From NCBI GenBank assembly GCA_004193285.1, contig SECP01000021.1, forward strand, positions 1 through 64,000: a stretch of DNA of 64,000 nucleotides, given 5' to 3'. The position numbers and the translations under genes were made by a program. The notes below the pieces were generated by a model. It was not told where the DNA came from, made no database searches, and saw only the letters and a program-made list of their open reading frames with translations. Source of the stretch: Myxococcales bacterium. GTDB taxonomy: Bacteria > Myxococcota_A > Polyangia > Polyangiales > Polyangiaceae. This document shows, piece by piece, positions 1 to 8,233 of this stretch. Numbering within the stretch: position 1 is the stretch's first letter; every line of letters begins with the position of its first letter.

Positions 1-26
1 GGGCTGCGGCGCGGCAGCCCCGAGCT

Positions 27-401
27 TCAGGGGATGGTAACGATGGCGTCTTCGCCTTGGACGGCGATGCCGAAGCGCTCGAGCGAGTGACCAGAGCAGG
101 GTCCCCATTCGCAGAAGCCGGTCTGCGGGTGGAAGAGCGCGCCGTGATTTTTGCAGACGATGCGGTCGAGGGAGACGTCGTAAAAATCGCCCATGCCGTA
201 GTCCAGATCGACGCTCCAGTGGGGGCAGGAGTTGGCGAAAGCGTAGAGCTCGCCGCCGTAGCGCAGCACGAAGCCTTCCTCGGGGAGCTTGCCGCGCTGA
301 AAGGGGAAGCGCTCCGTCTGCCCGTTTTGTAAGCGGACAGCGCCGGGGACCACGATGGAGAGAGGGGGTGTGGCCCCGGCGCTAGGTGCTTCGTCGCTCA
401 C
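27..401 (-). CDS. Rieske [2Fe-2S] domain protein
   Basis: A small (124 aa) soluble Rieske ferredoxin-like protein that probably carries one electron on a 2Fe-2S cluster. The ligand pairs are visible as CPH (in NSCPHWSVD) and CKNH (in IVCKNHGALFHP), giving C-x-H-x21-C-x2-H, with a spacer a few residues longer than usual. A third short Cys-bearing segment, GFCEWGPCSGHSL, follows as in many Rieske domains. I chose the GTG at 401 because its GTGA overlaps the kinase stop and the reading frame upstream does not look like protein. There is no signal peptide or membrane helix, so it is cytoplasmic. It is probably translated by coupling to the kinase. The redox partner is unknown. Confidence 0.85.
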   Translation of the reverse strand: MSDEAPSAGATPPLSIVVPGAVRLQNGQTERFPFQRGKLPEEGFVLRYGGELYAFANSCPHWSVDLDYGMGDFYDVSLDRIVCKNHGALFHPQTGFCEWGPCSGHSLERFGIAVQGEDAIVTIP

Positions 402-2146
402 ACCGCTTCGACGCGGCCGGGCGTGGTGGTGTTCGGTCCCTCGCCCTCCGCGGGCGGGGGCGCCATGATCTCGTTCATGAGATCGCGGCACTCGGGCCGA
501 CCTTTGAGGTGGGCGATGAGCACCGTCGACGCGTCCAGGAAGACCTTTTCGAATTTGAGGCCTTCGCGAGCGCGCGCCGCTACCTTTTCGCGGCCGGAGG
601 CGAGGTCCTCTTCCAGCGCTTCGGCGTAGCGAGCGAGCTGCCCGCGCAGCTCCTCGATTTGACGGCGCAGGTCCGCGGCGCTGGCTTCGCGAGCCATGCG
701 CCGAGTTTCGCGCGTCTTTAGCCACTGGCGCTGGGCCTCGACCATCGCCGCGGCGGCGCCCGCCGCCTCGAAGATGGCTCGCGTTCCCTGACCGGCGCGA
801 TCCGCGCGGTCAGCGACGCCGACCTTCTCCTCTGCGATTTGTTGCGCGCGCGAGAGCTCGCGGCGCGCGGACTCTTCCTCTTCGCCGTAGGCGGCGGCTT
901 CGCGCAAGGAGCGGGACTCCTCGTGAGCTAGCTCCTCCACCTTGCGACCGATTTCGGCGCGCAGCGCGCGACCGCGGCGCTCCAGCGCTTCTAGCTTGCG
1001 GGTGTGACTAGCGACCTCGCCCTCCAAGCCGTTGGCCTTGGCCGCGACGTCCCACACTGCAGCCATGGACTGGGAGATCTCTCCCGGCGCGTTGGCGGAA
1101 GGGTAGGCGCGCGCGACCATGCGCGAGAACAAGCCGGCGCGAGTTGCCCACTCTGCAACCGGTAGAGTCTTAGGAGGGGGTGGAGGCGGGGGCGCGGCGA
1201 CGGGAGTTGATTCCCCGCCCGCGTTGGTGCCGCCTTCTTTGTCCCACGACGTGCTGGGCAGCGAGCGCTGCAGCTGCTTGAGCTCTTCCAGCAGGTGATG
1301 GCCGTCGCGGTAGCGCTTGCGCGGATCTTTCTCCAGGAGGCGGAGCACGATGCGCTCGGCGACCGGGTGACAGTCCTTCTTGACGCTGGTTGGGCGGGGA
1401 GCGGGCGCGGTGCGCTGCATCTCCAGCAGCGTCTCCCGATCGCCTGCGCGAAACGGCAGCTGCCCGGTGAGCATTTCGAAGAAGAGCACGCCGAGCGCGT
1501 AGAGATCCGACTGCGGACCGGCTTGCTCGCCGCGCGCTTGCTCCGGCGACATGTACTCGGGCGTCCCGAACACGGCGCCCTTGGGCGCGAGGCGCGGGTC
1601 GTGCGCGAGCGCGGCCAGACCGAAGTCCAGGATCTTCACGAAGTCCTTACGGCCGCCGCGCGCGGTGAGCAGGATGTTGTCGCTCTTGAGATCGCGATGC
1701 ACGACGCCCAAGTCGTGAGCGCGAGACAGCGCGGCGCCCATCTGCTCCAGGATGTCTACCGCGCGGGAGAGCGGCAGAGGGCCGCGCGCGAGCTCCGAGG
1801 AGAGCGGCGTGCCGACCAGGTACTCCATGACCAGGTACAGCTCGCTGTCGTCTGTCTCCCCGATGTCGTGGATGTCGATGATGTGCGCGTGGTCGACTCG
1901 GTTGGCGGCGCGCGCTTCGCGCAACATCCACGCGCGGAGGTGGGTTTCCCCGCGCAAATCCGGCCGAATGAGCTTGACGGCTACGACGCGGTCGATGAGC
2001 ACGTGGCGGGCGCGGTATACGATGCCCATGCCGCCCTCGCCGATGCGCGCCTCCAGCCGATAGCGGCCGGCAATGACCTTGCCAAGCGCGGGGTCATCCG
2101 CCCGCTTACGTGAAGTCCCAGCCCTTGGGGGCGCTGGTTGTGCCAT
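398..2146 (-). CDS. Eukaryote-type Ser/Thr protein kinase with C-terminal coiled coil
   Basis: A cytoplasmic Hanks-type kinase of 582 aa. The kinase domain spans about residues 28-290: glycine loop GEGGMG (36-41), VAVK lysine K58, HRDLKSDN catalytic loop (150-157), DFG (174-176) and the activation-segment end GTPEYMSPEQ (194-203), so it should be active. A Pro-rich linker (about 310-330) is followed by a long Glu/Arg/Ala-rich segment (about 365-545) predicted to form a coiled coil. There is no transmembrane segment, unlike PknB-type kinases with extracellular sensors. Its stop overlaps the GTG of the Rieske gene, which suggests a functional pair. The substrate is unknown. Confidence 0.93.
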   Translation of the reverse strand: MAQPAPPRAGTSRKRADDPALGKVIAGRYRLEARIGEGGMGIVYRARHVLIDRVVAVKLIRPDLRGETHLRAWMLREARAANRVDHAHIIDIHDIGETDDSELYLVMEYLVGTPLSSELARGPLPLSRAVDILEQMGAALSRAHDLGVVHRDLKSDNILLTARGGRKDFVKILDFGLAALAHDPRLAPKGAVFGTPEYMSPEQARGEQAGPQSDLYALGVLFFEMLTGQLPFRAGDRETLLEMQRTAPAPRPTSVKKDCHPVAERIVLRLLEKDPRKRYRDGHHLLEELKQLQRSLPSTSWDKEGGTNAGGESTPVAAPPPPPPPKTLPVAEWATRAGLFSRMVARAYPSANAPGEISQSMAAVWDVAAKANGLEGEVASHTRKLEALERRGRALRAEIGRKVEELAHEESRSLREAAAYGEEEESARRELSRAQQIAEEKVGVADRADRAGQGTRAIFEAAGAAAAMVEAQRQWLKTRETRRMAREASAADLRRQIEELRGQLARYAEALEEDLASGREKVAARAREGLKFEKVFLDASTVLIAHLKGRPECRDLMNEIMAPPPAEGEGPNTTTPGRVEAV

Positions 2147-2245
2147 GTGTCCGTTCCAAACCTGGGGTGGTGAAGAAGCCTGACCGCCAAGCTTAGCCAG
2201 AAGGCCTTCGGATTACTACCAGCCTCTGCGAACGAAGCGCGCTTG

Positions 2246-2959
2246 TCAGAATGCGACGCTGAGCACCGGGATGCGCACTTCCGTCGCGTCGGGCGCGCCG
2301 AACACCAGCCGCTCGGTGCGGGTGTAAGCCTTTAGCAGCTCGACGTTCGGAATGCCGAGGGCCAGGCGCGAATCTTTGACCCCGAAGAGCGCCGGAGGTG
2401 GGAGCTGCAACGACAAGCGCCGCTCCGAGCGCAAGTGACGGCGCGTCGTAGGCGGCGGGGCCGCGGCCGGAGCGTCAGCCGGAGGAGGCGCGACGACCGG
2501 AGACTCAGAAGGGGGCGGCGCGACGGCGGGAGGAGGCGCGGCGTCCGTCGGCGCGGGCGGCTCCGCTACGGGCTCATCCACCGGCGGTTGATCTTGCAGG
2601 TAAGACTGGGGCGGCTCGTACGCTGTCGCCGAGAGCACGGCCACGACGGTAGGGATGGCAAAGACGAGCCCGCCGGCGAGCATGAGCATCGAGGCGCGTG
2701 GGCTATCTTGCTGGTCCACGAAGTAGCCGCCCACGCCGCCCGCGGCGCCGCCCGCCACGCCACCGACGACGTACGCCCAAGCGGGCCGAACTCCGAAGGC
2801 GGCCTCGCTCACCATGACGAGCTCCGCGCCCATGAGCGCGCCACCGACGATACCCTTGCCGGTAGACGACACCTCGGCTTCGCCCGTAGCGTGCGCGGCG
2901 AGTGGAGTCAGCGTCGCCGCGGCGAGGGCGAGAAGCGAGGTCAGCGTGCGCGTCTTCAT
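2246..2959 (-). CDS. Secreted or envelope Pro-rich protein, unknown function
   Basis: A protein of 237 aa with a clear Sec signal peptide (MKTRTLTSLL start, cleavage probably after ALAAHA). Two glycine-rich hydrophobic stretches follow (GGALMG and GGVAGGAAGGVGGYF, then a Leu/Val/Ala helix about residues 88-108). Next come a Pro/Ala-rich linker (about 112-170) and a basic C-terminal domain ending in IPVLSVAF. I chose the ATG at 2959 because a GGAG lies nine bases before it and the signal peptide begins there; the longer reading frame adds ten residues without support. I do not recognise the family. It is probably anchored in the envelope by its hydrophobic segments. Confidence 0.75.
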   Translation of the reverse strand: MKTRTLTSLLALAAATLTPLAAHATGEAEVSSTGKGIVGGALMGAELVMVSEAAFGVRPAWAYVVGGVAGGAAGGVGGYFVDQQDSPRASMLMLAGGLVFAIPTVVAVLSATAYEPPQSYLQDQPPVDEPVAEPPAPTDAAPPPAVAPPPSESPVVAPPPADAPAAAPPPTTRRHLRSERRLSLQLPPPALFGVKDSRLALGIPNVELLKAYTRTERLVFGAPDATEVRIPVLSVAF

Positions 2960-2968
2960 GGTCCCAAT

Positions 2969-2972
2969 CTCC
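2969..2972 (-). promoter_or_regulatory. Ribosome binding site for the gene starting at 2959
   Basis: GGAG on the minus strand, nine bases before the ATG at 2959. It decides the start in favour of the signal-peptide-bearing form rather than the upstream in-frame codon. Confidence 0.6.
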
Positions 2973-3092
2973 AAGTAACTCCGTTGCACCCGTCGGCCGA
3001 AGGTTCATCGGCCGCTCGAGCTACGAAGCGAGCCCGAGCATAGGCGTGGCTCGTTTCTGGAGCAAGCGCGGGTATTTCGCTACAAACCCGGT

Positions 3093-4049
3093 ATGAAGGC
3101 GCAGCGGCGGCAGCTCGGCAGTTTTTTTCTCTGCCTGCCGCTGTGCGCGCTAGGTGTGGCGATCTTGGGCGTGCTGCGCCTCCGCCATCAGTTTCCAGGC
3201 GCTGCTGGGAGCCCGGGCCTCCTCGTGCCGTTTCTGCTTCCAGTCGCGGGGCTGGCTTTGGAGGCCGGCGGGCTGGTGGCGCTGACGTACACCCAGCTCC
3301 GAAGCACCCTGGGGCCGCCGCTCTCGGACGTGCGTTCCCGTGCCCGCGCGGCCTTGCCGGTGCTGCTGCTGCTCGGCGGGGTGCTCTTGGTGGCGGAGAC
3401 CATCCCGCGCGGGACCGAGCACCCCGGGGCTTTCGCCAACGAGCTCCTGGCTAGCGCTCGCAGTAGCTGCACCGCGGGCGCGGTCGTGCCCGTGCCGCTT
3501 CTGGGGCTCAGCGTACGGTGCGCGGCGCCGCAGCGTATCGAGGGGCCGATGCCGGGAGTGCCGTCCGTTCAGATCGCGATGAAAGAGCTCGCCTTCTCGG
3601 ATGATTTGCGGAGCGTAGAGATCGGGGCCCTGGAGCTCCACGCCGCGCGTTCGCTCGACGTGAAGCTCCGGGCCGGCACCGCGCGCGTGGCCGGGCTAGC
3701 GCCGTGGTCGCGCTCGCCGCGGTTCTCGGCGCCGGGGCGGCTGGCTATCCTGCTCGCGCTCGGCGGTGCGCTCTGGGTCGCGGGCGTGCTCCTTCTGCGA
3801 AAGCCGCCGGTGCCCACGCCGGCTCCCGCGGATCGCCGCCTGGCGCTCGTGCTCGGCGGCTTGGCGCGGGGCTTGTTCGCTTTGCCGGGCGCGGTCACCT
3901 CCGCGATCTTCGTCTCGCTCGACCAGGATCGCGCCGCGCCCGTCGCGTACCTGGGCGCGGCGCTGGCGGGGGCGCTCGTCGTTGCGGTAGTCGCCGGGGT
4001 CCTGGTGCCGCGGGCGCCCCAAATCTTCAACTCTTTCAGGGATTTGTGA
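3093..4049 (+). CDS. Polytopic membrane protein with LptF/LptG-like topology
   Basis: A 318 aa inner-membrane protein. Three N-terminal helices (about residues 10-30, 43-63, 85-103) precede an extracytoplasmic domain of about 105 residues containing two Cys (in SSCTAG and SVRCAAP). Three C-terminal helices follow (about 213-235, 251-275, 282-304). This 3-helix / periplasmic domain / 3-helix plan is that of LptF and LptG, the permease subunits of lipopolysaccharide export, but the middle domain is much shorter and I see no diagnostic motif, so the resemblance is only topological. It starts a plus-strand cluster, 56 bases before the TatA-like gene. The substrate and role are unknown. Confidence 0.7.
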   Translation: MKAQRRQLGSFFLCLPLCALGVAILGVLRLRHQFPGAAGSPGLLVPFLLPVAGLALEAGGLVALTYTQLRSTLGPPLSDVRSRARAALPVLLLLGGVLLVAETIPRGTEHPGAFANELLASARSSCTAGAVVPVPLLGLSVRCAAPQRIEGPMPGVPSVQIAMKELAFSDDLRSVEIGALELHAARSLDVKLRAGTARVAGLAPWSRSPRFSAPGRLAILLALGGALWVAGVLLLRKPPVPTPAPADRRLALVLGGLARGLFALPGAVTSAIFVSLDQDRAAPVAYLGAALAGALVVAVVAGVLVPRAPQIFNSFRDL

Positions 4050-4105
4050 TTCGGATTGCTGGGCCTACGGGCTGGTGGTAGCAGCTGGGCCCGTCCCTAC
4101 GTTTT

Positions 4106-4348
4106 GTGTCTCTCCTCCTTCTAGCCCTGCTGCTGTTCTTGCTCTTCGGCGGTAGCCGTATCGGCGCCGCGGGCAAGGGCCTGGGGCAAGCGGCTCGCCA
4201 CGTGAAGCGAGCGCTCGACGAGGAGGAGGCCCCAAGCGCCGTCCCGAAAGCTCCTCCGCCGGCCATGAATCAATCGTCCGAGAGCAAAGAGCCCAAGCTG
4301 CTGCCCGCCAAGGGCGAGTCGAGCGCGTCCACCGGAGACGAGTCATGA
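4106..4348 (+). CDS. TatA/TatE-like twin-arginine translocase component
   Basis: An 80 aa protein with the TatA plan. A short N-terminal helix (SLLLLALLLFLLF) is followed directly by FGGSRIGAAGKGLGQ, where TatA has FGxxxLPxxGxxxG. Then come a basic amphipathic stretch (ARHVKRAL) and an acidic, Ser/Pro-rich tail. TatA forms the pore through which TatC-bound folded proteins cross the inner membrane. The usual Leu-Pro of the hinge is replaced by Ser-Arg-Ile. The start is GTG. The stop TGA overlaps the ctaB ATG (ATGA), so the two are coupled; tatC is not in this window. It could be a paralogue rather than the main TatA. Confidence 0.72.
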   Translation: MSLLLLALLLFLLFGGSRIGAAGKGLGQAARHVKRALDEEEAPSAVPKAPPPAMNQSSESKEPKLLPAKGESSASTGDES

Positions 4349-5268
4349 CTCCGCCCGATACCGGCACGCTCACGGAGGCGGAGGCTTCCTCCACTCGGCT
4401 CGCACCGTTTGCATCGCGCGCTCAGCTCTCGGCCCTGCTCGAGCTGACCAAGCCGAGCATCACCACCCTCGTGATGGTGACGATGGTGTCCGGCGCTCTG
4501 GCCGCCTCGCGGCCCATCGTCGGGTACGACCTGGCTTTGTCGATGTTCGCAACCGCCTGCGTCGTCGGGGCTGCCAACGCTTTCAACATGTGGATGGAGC
4601 GCGACTCGGACGCCTTCATGTCGCGCACTCGCAAGCGCCCGCTCCCCACGGGGCGCCTCACTCCGGAGCTGGTGCTCGGCTTCGGCTCGATGCTCGCAGT
4701 GGTCGGGCTCACGCTGTTGGCCATGTTCGTGAGCTCGCTGGCGGCGCTCCTCGGCTGGGTAGCGATGTCCTCGTACGTGCTCGCCTACACGCCGCTCAAG
4801 CGCGTCACTCCCTGGTCTTTGCACGTGGGCGCGGTGCCCGGCGCGATTCCGCCGCTCATCGGCTGGGCCAGCGTTACCGGCTCGCTTTCGCGCGAAGCCT
4901 TCGCGCTGTTCGCCATCTTGTTCGTCTGGCAGTTGCCGCACTTCTTGGCGATCGCCACCTTCCGAGCGCCCGAGTACGAACGAGCCGGGTTGAAGGTGAT
5001 GCCGAACGTGAACGGCGCGCAAGCTACGGAGCGCGCCATCATCGGGTACAGCGCGCTGCTCGGAGTCGTGGCGCTGGCGCCCTGGGCGCTCGGCATGGCC
5101 GGCGTCGGCTACGGCTTGGTCGCGCTCCTTTCTTCCCTCGCATTCTTGGGCGTGGCCCTGCATGGCCGAGGCCGGATGGAGCCGCACCGCTGGGCGCGTC
5201 GCTTGTTCCTCGCCTCGATGCCGTACTTGGTCGTGGTGTTTGCCGCGTTCGTCGCGAGCCGTGTCTGA
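4345..5268 (+). CDS. ctaB: Haem O synthase (protohaem IX farnesyltransferase)
   Basis: An integral membrane prenyltransferase of the UbiA superfamily (307 aa) that transfers farnesyl to haem b, giving haem O for cytochrome oxidase. The first Asp-rich motif is present as NAFNMWMERDSDAFMSRT followed by RPLPTG, and the second conserved loop as YTPLKR. WQLPHFLAIA is typical of CtaB. About eight to nine hydrophobic helices are visible. The ATG overlaps the stop of the TatA-like gene by four bases, and the UbiB-like gene begins six bases after its stop, so the three are probably one transcript. No oxidase subunits lie in the window. Confidence 0.95.
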   Translation: MTPPDTGTLTEAEASSTRLAPFASRAQLSALLELTKPSITTLVMVTMVSGALAASRPIVGYDLALSMFATACVVGAANAFNMWMERDSDAFMSRTRKRPLPTGRLTPELVLGFGSMLAVVGLTLLAMFVSSLAALLGWVAMSSYVLAYTPLKRVTPWSLHVGAVPGAIPPLIGWASVTGSLSREAFALFAILFVWQLPHFLAIATFRAPEYERAGLKVMPNVNGAQATERAIIGYSALLGVVALAPWALGMAGVGYGLVALLSSLAFLGVALHGRGRMEPHRWARRLFLASMPYLVVVFAAFVASRV

Positions 5269-5274
5269 GCCGGA

Positions 5275-6555
5275 ATGAGTAAAGACAGCGGCGTTCCCAC
5301 TGGTCGTTTGGGGCGCTTCGTCAAGTTGGCGGGCGTCGGCGCGCGCGCCTCCGTCGACATGCTCGCGCGCAAGGGGTCGGAAAAAGTCGCGGAGCGCACC
5401 GCGGAAGTGCTCGGCAACCTGCGAGGTCTCGCCGCGAAGCTCGGACAGACGGCCAGCTACGTGGACGGTTTCGTGCCCGAAACTCACCGTGCGGTGTACG
5501 AAAAGGCGCTCGGCGCGCTGCGTACGGCCGCCCCGCGCTCCGCCCCGGAGGCCGTGCGAGCGCTCATCGAGTCCGAGCTCGGGGCTCCGCTCGATAAGCT
5601 CTTCGAGAGCTTCGACGAGGCGCCGTTCGCCAGCGCCTCCATCGGCCAGGTACACCGCGCGGTGTTGCCGAATGGGGAGGTCGTCGCGGTCAAGGTGCAG
5701 CACCCGGGCATCGACGACGCCATCGAGAGCGATCTGTCCAACGTGGGTTTGTTGGAGGGCTTCATTGGCGCACTAGGCCCGCGCGCCTTGAACTCCGGCG
5801 CCGTGCTCGAGGAAGTGAAGACCCGCTTTCGCGAGGAGCTGGACTACCGGCTCGAGGCGGAGCGCCAGGAGCAGTTCCGGCAGCTGCACGCCTCCGATCC
5901 GACCATCGCCATCCCCCGCGTGGTTCGGGAGCGCTCGGCCCGTCGCGTGCTCACCATGGAGCTCGTCACCGGGGCGACGCTAGAAGAAGCGGCTCTGGCC
6001 GCGCCGGAGCTGCGCGCGCGCTACGCGCAAACGCTGTGGCGCTTCGTCTTCAAGGGCAACTTGGTGGGAGGGATGTTCAACGCCGACCCTCACCCTGGCA
6101 ACTACCTGTTCCAGGCGGATGGAACCGTTACTTTCCTGGATTTCGGCTGCATTCAGCCGATCCGAGGGCACCGGTTGGAGGAGGCGCGCGATCTTCACCG
6201 CGCCGCGTTGCGCCGTGACGACGTCGCCTTTCGACGGGCGGCCGCGGTCATCCTGGAGTCCAAGGGCGGAAGCTACGAAGCCGCTGCCACTGCCTACTCG
6301 CGTCGCTGCTTCGAGCCGGTCTTCGGCTCGCCGTTCCATATCACTCCGCAGTTTGCGAGCTCGCTCGTCAGTGAGATCAAGACGGTGAAGGATCAGCTCT
6401 TCGCGAAGGACAAAAGCTTCGTGCAGCTGCCCACCGGCATGCTCTTCATGAATCGGCTCCAGTTCGGCTTTTACTCCGTGCTCGCGCGGCTCGACGTGAG
6501 CGTGGACTACGCGGCAGTGGAGCGGCGCTTCTTGGAAGAAGCCGGCCTGCTCTAG
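5275..6555 (+). CDS. ABC1/UbiB-family atypical kinase
   Basis: A 426 aa protein of the ABC1/ADCK/UbiB atypical kinase family, usually linked to quinone or isoprenoid lipid metabolism. The KxGQ motif is KLGQ (55-58), followed by the Ala-rich nucleotide loop (ASASIGQVHRA, about 120-129) and lysine K140 in VAVKVQ. The catalytic and metal motifs are DPHPGNY (about 262-268) and LDFG (about 275-278). I see no strong C-terminal membrane helix pair. It lies six bases after ctaB, consistent with a role in haem or quinone-dependent respiration, but its substrate cannot be read from sequence. Confidence 0.9.
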   Translation: MSKDSGVPTGRLGRFVKLAGVGARASVDMLARKGSEKVAERTAEVLGNLRGLAAKLGQTASYVDGFVPETHRAVYEKALGALRTAAPRSAPEAVRALIESELGAPLDKLFESFDEAPFASASIGQVHRAVLPNGEVVAVKVQHPGIDDAIESDLSNVGLLEGFIGALGPRALNSGAVLEEVKTRFREELDYRLEAERQEQFRQLHASDPTIAIPRVVRERSARRVLTMELVTGATLEEAALAAPELRARYAQTLWRFVFKGNLVGGMFNADPHPGNYLFQADGTVTFLDFGCIQPIRGHRLEEARDLHRAALRRDDVAFRRAAAVILESKGGSYEAAATAYSRRCFEPVFGSPFHITPQFASSLVSEIKTVKDQLFAKDKSFVQLPTGMLFMNRLQFGFYSVLARLDVSVDYAAVERRFLEEAGLL

Positions 6556-6564
6556 AGGCTCGGC

Positions 6565-7056
6565 TCAGCGCCGCGAGCTCTTGGACGCGATGCTTTCGCC
6601 GACCGCTTCGTCTTCCGGCCGCACCCGGTTGAGGCGGGCACCGGAACCGCTGGAGCGCGGGCGCGGCGCGGGGGCCATATGACTGATCGGCGGAGCGGTC
6701 GGAAACGGCTCGAGGGCGGCGACCACTTCCTCCACCTCGCGCGCCTTGTCTATCACCGCGCCGAAGCGCTGGGCGCGCTGGCGCTCTGCTGCGTCAAGCG
6801 AGCCGGTGTAGAAGACGAGGTGGTGGACGGCGCCGAGCCGGAGCAGCTCGTCCGCGAGATCCGCCCCGTTGCCGTCGGGCAGGTCCAAATCCAGCACCGC
6901 TACTTGAAAGCCGCGCCCGGAGGCGCGCGCGGCTCGGCAGCTTTGAGCCAGGCTCACGGTGTAACCCTCACGCAGGAGCCGACGAGCGATTGAGCGGCCG
7001 ACGACCGGGTCGTCTTCGACAATCAGGGCTCGGGTCGGGGCGGGGAGGGTCATCAC
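6565..7056 (-). CDS. Single-domain response regulator
   Basis: A CheY-like receiver protein of 163 aa. The acidic pocket is E14-D15-D16, the phosphoacceptor is D56 in VLDLDLPDGNG, the switch Thr is T84 (FYTGS) and the conserved Lys is K104 (VIDKA), so all catalytic positions are present. After about residue 120 there is only a Pro/Ser/Arg-rich tail with no output domain, so it probably acts through protein contacts or a phosphorelay. It is alone on the minus strand, converging on the UbiB-like gene with a nine-base gap. No partner kinase is adjacent. Confidence 0.9.
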   Translation of the reverse strand: MMTLPAPTRALIVEDDPVVGRSIARRLLREGYTVSLAQSCRAARASGRGFQVAVLDLDLPDGNGADLADELLRLGAVHHLVFYTGSLDAAERQRAQRFGAVIDKAREVEEVVAALEPFPTAPPISHMAPAPRPRSSGSGARLNRVRPEDEAVGESIASKSSRR

Positions 7057-7166
7057 GCGCTACTTCGGTCGACGCGCGAAAAGCTATCAGCTTTCCGCTC
7101 TCCTGAACATATGTCCGGTACAATCCGCGGAAACCGCAAGGAGATTCGACGCCTACAACCAGACAT

Positions 7167-8180
7167 TCATGCAGGAGGTGAAGGTGGGGCGGTGTCGGCG
7201 ACGACCGGTTCCGTGCTCGTGGGGGGAGGGACGGCGCGCGAGGCGGCCCTGACGAACGGCAGGTACAGAGCGGCGAGCTCGAGCATCAGCGCAGGGATCG
7301 GAATATCCAGCGCGCCTCGCGCGGCAAGGCACGCTGCCAAGATCAAACCCAGCTCACCGCCGCTCACCAGCGCGGCGGCCGCAGCGAGCAGCGCGCCCGT
7401 GTTCAGCAAGTGCGAGAAGGCGAGCGGCAGAATCGAGCTTTGCTCCCGTGAGAGCCGCTCGAGCCCGCGACCGAGCAGCAGGGAGAGGGTGCTTGCGCCG
7501 GGCGCGGATGCTCGCAAGGAGGAGACGACGACGAGCGCCGCTACGCCGAGCAGCACCGGGACGACGATGCGCCCGTGCTTGGTGCGCAGGCGCAGCCACA
7601 CGAGCGCGAGAGCCAGCGCGACCAAGTCCAGCCCCACCCCGAGGGTCTCGATCCATTGGGCGGTTCGGAACGCGAAGATGTCCAGCGCGTCCGACGCGTC
7701 TTGGGTGAGCTTGCGCGAGAGCACGTGCACCAAGCCCGCCATCGAAATTAGGCCGAGCACGAGCGCGCCGGCGCGCTTGCCGCGATCGGCCAGGCTGTGC
7801 CGCGCCGACAAGCCACCGACGATCGCGGAGGTGATGCCCAGCGCGAGCGCCAGCAGCGGCTCCAGCGGTCGGAAGCTCGCGAAGAGCAGCAGCATGCAGC
7901 CAAGCGCTACCGCCGGGACGACGACCACCCGTGCGAGCAGCGGCGCGCGCGGCGCAGCGACGAGCAGCGTCGCCAGTCGCGCCAGGCCGGCGACCAAGCC
8001 GGTGGCGGCGAGCATGGTGAGCAGCGCGGTCACTCGGCCCGTCCACAGAATGGTGCGCTCCATGCCCACCATCAGGCCGGGCAAGGCGGGCGCGATGCAC
8101 CGGGCCAGCAAGCTCGCCGAGAGGCCGAGCGCGACGACCACTCGCAGCGGAACGCCGTTGTCGATCGGCCTGTCGGTCAC
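7167..8180 (-). CDS. Polytopic membrane protein, unknown function
   Basis: A protein of about 337 aa with roughly eight hydrophobic helices (for example around residues 12-32, 48-75, 83-103, 107-122, 140-158, 185-202, 210-224 and 268-300) and a short Pro/Thr-rich cytoplasmic tail. I do not recognise the family. I prefer the GTG at 8180 over the TTG one codon upstream. It lies 53 bases downstream of the TonB-like gene on the same strand and may be co-transcribed with it. I see no ExbB, ExbD or transporter signature. Confidence 0.7.
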   Translation of the reverse strand: MTDRPIDNGVPLRVVVALGLSASLLARCIAPALPGLMVGMERTILWTGRVTALLTMLAATGLVAGLARLATLLVAAPRAPLLARVVVVPAVALGCMLLLFASFRPLEPLLALALGITSAIVGGLSARHSLADRGKRAGALVLGLISMAGLVHVLSRKLTQDASDALDIFAFRTAQWIETLGVGLDLVALALALVWLRLRTKHGRIVVPVLLGVAALVVVSSLRASAPGASTLSLLLGRGLERLSREQSSILPLAFSHLLNTGALLAAAAALVSGGELGLILAACLAARGALDIPIPALMLELAALYLPFVRAASRAVPPPTSTEPVVADTAPPSPPA

Positions 8181-8233
8181 CAAGGCTTTGCTACCACCAA
8201 ACCGCGACCTGGCGCGAGCCCGCGGCGTGCGGA

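Noticed and set aside
4270..5703. A 477-codon minus-strand open frame
   Set aside because: It is antisense to ctaB and the UbiB-like gene, which have clear family motifs.
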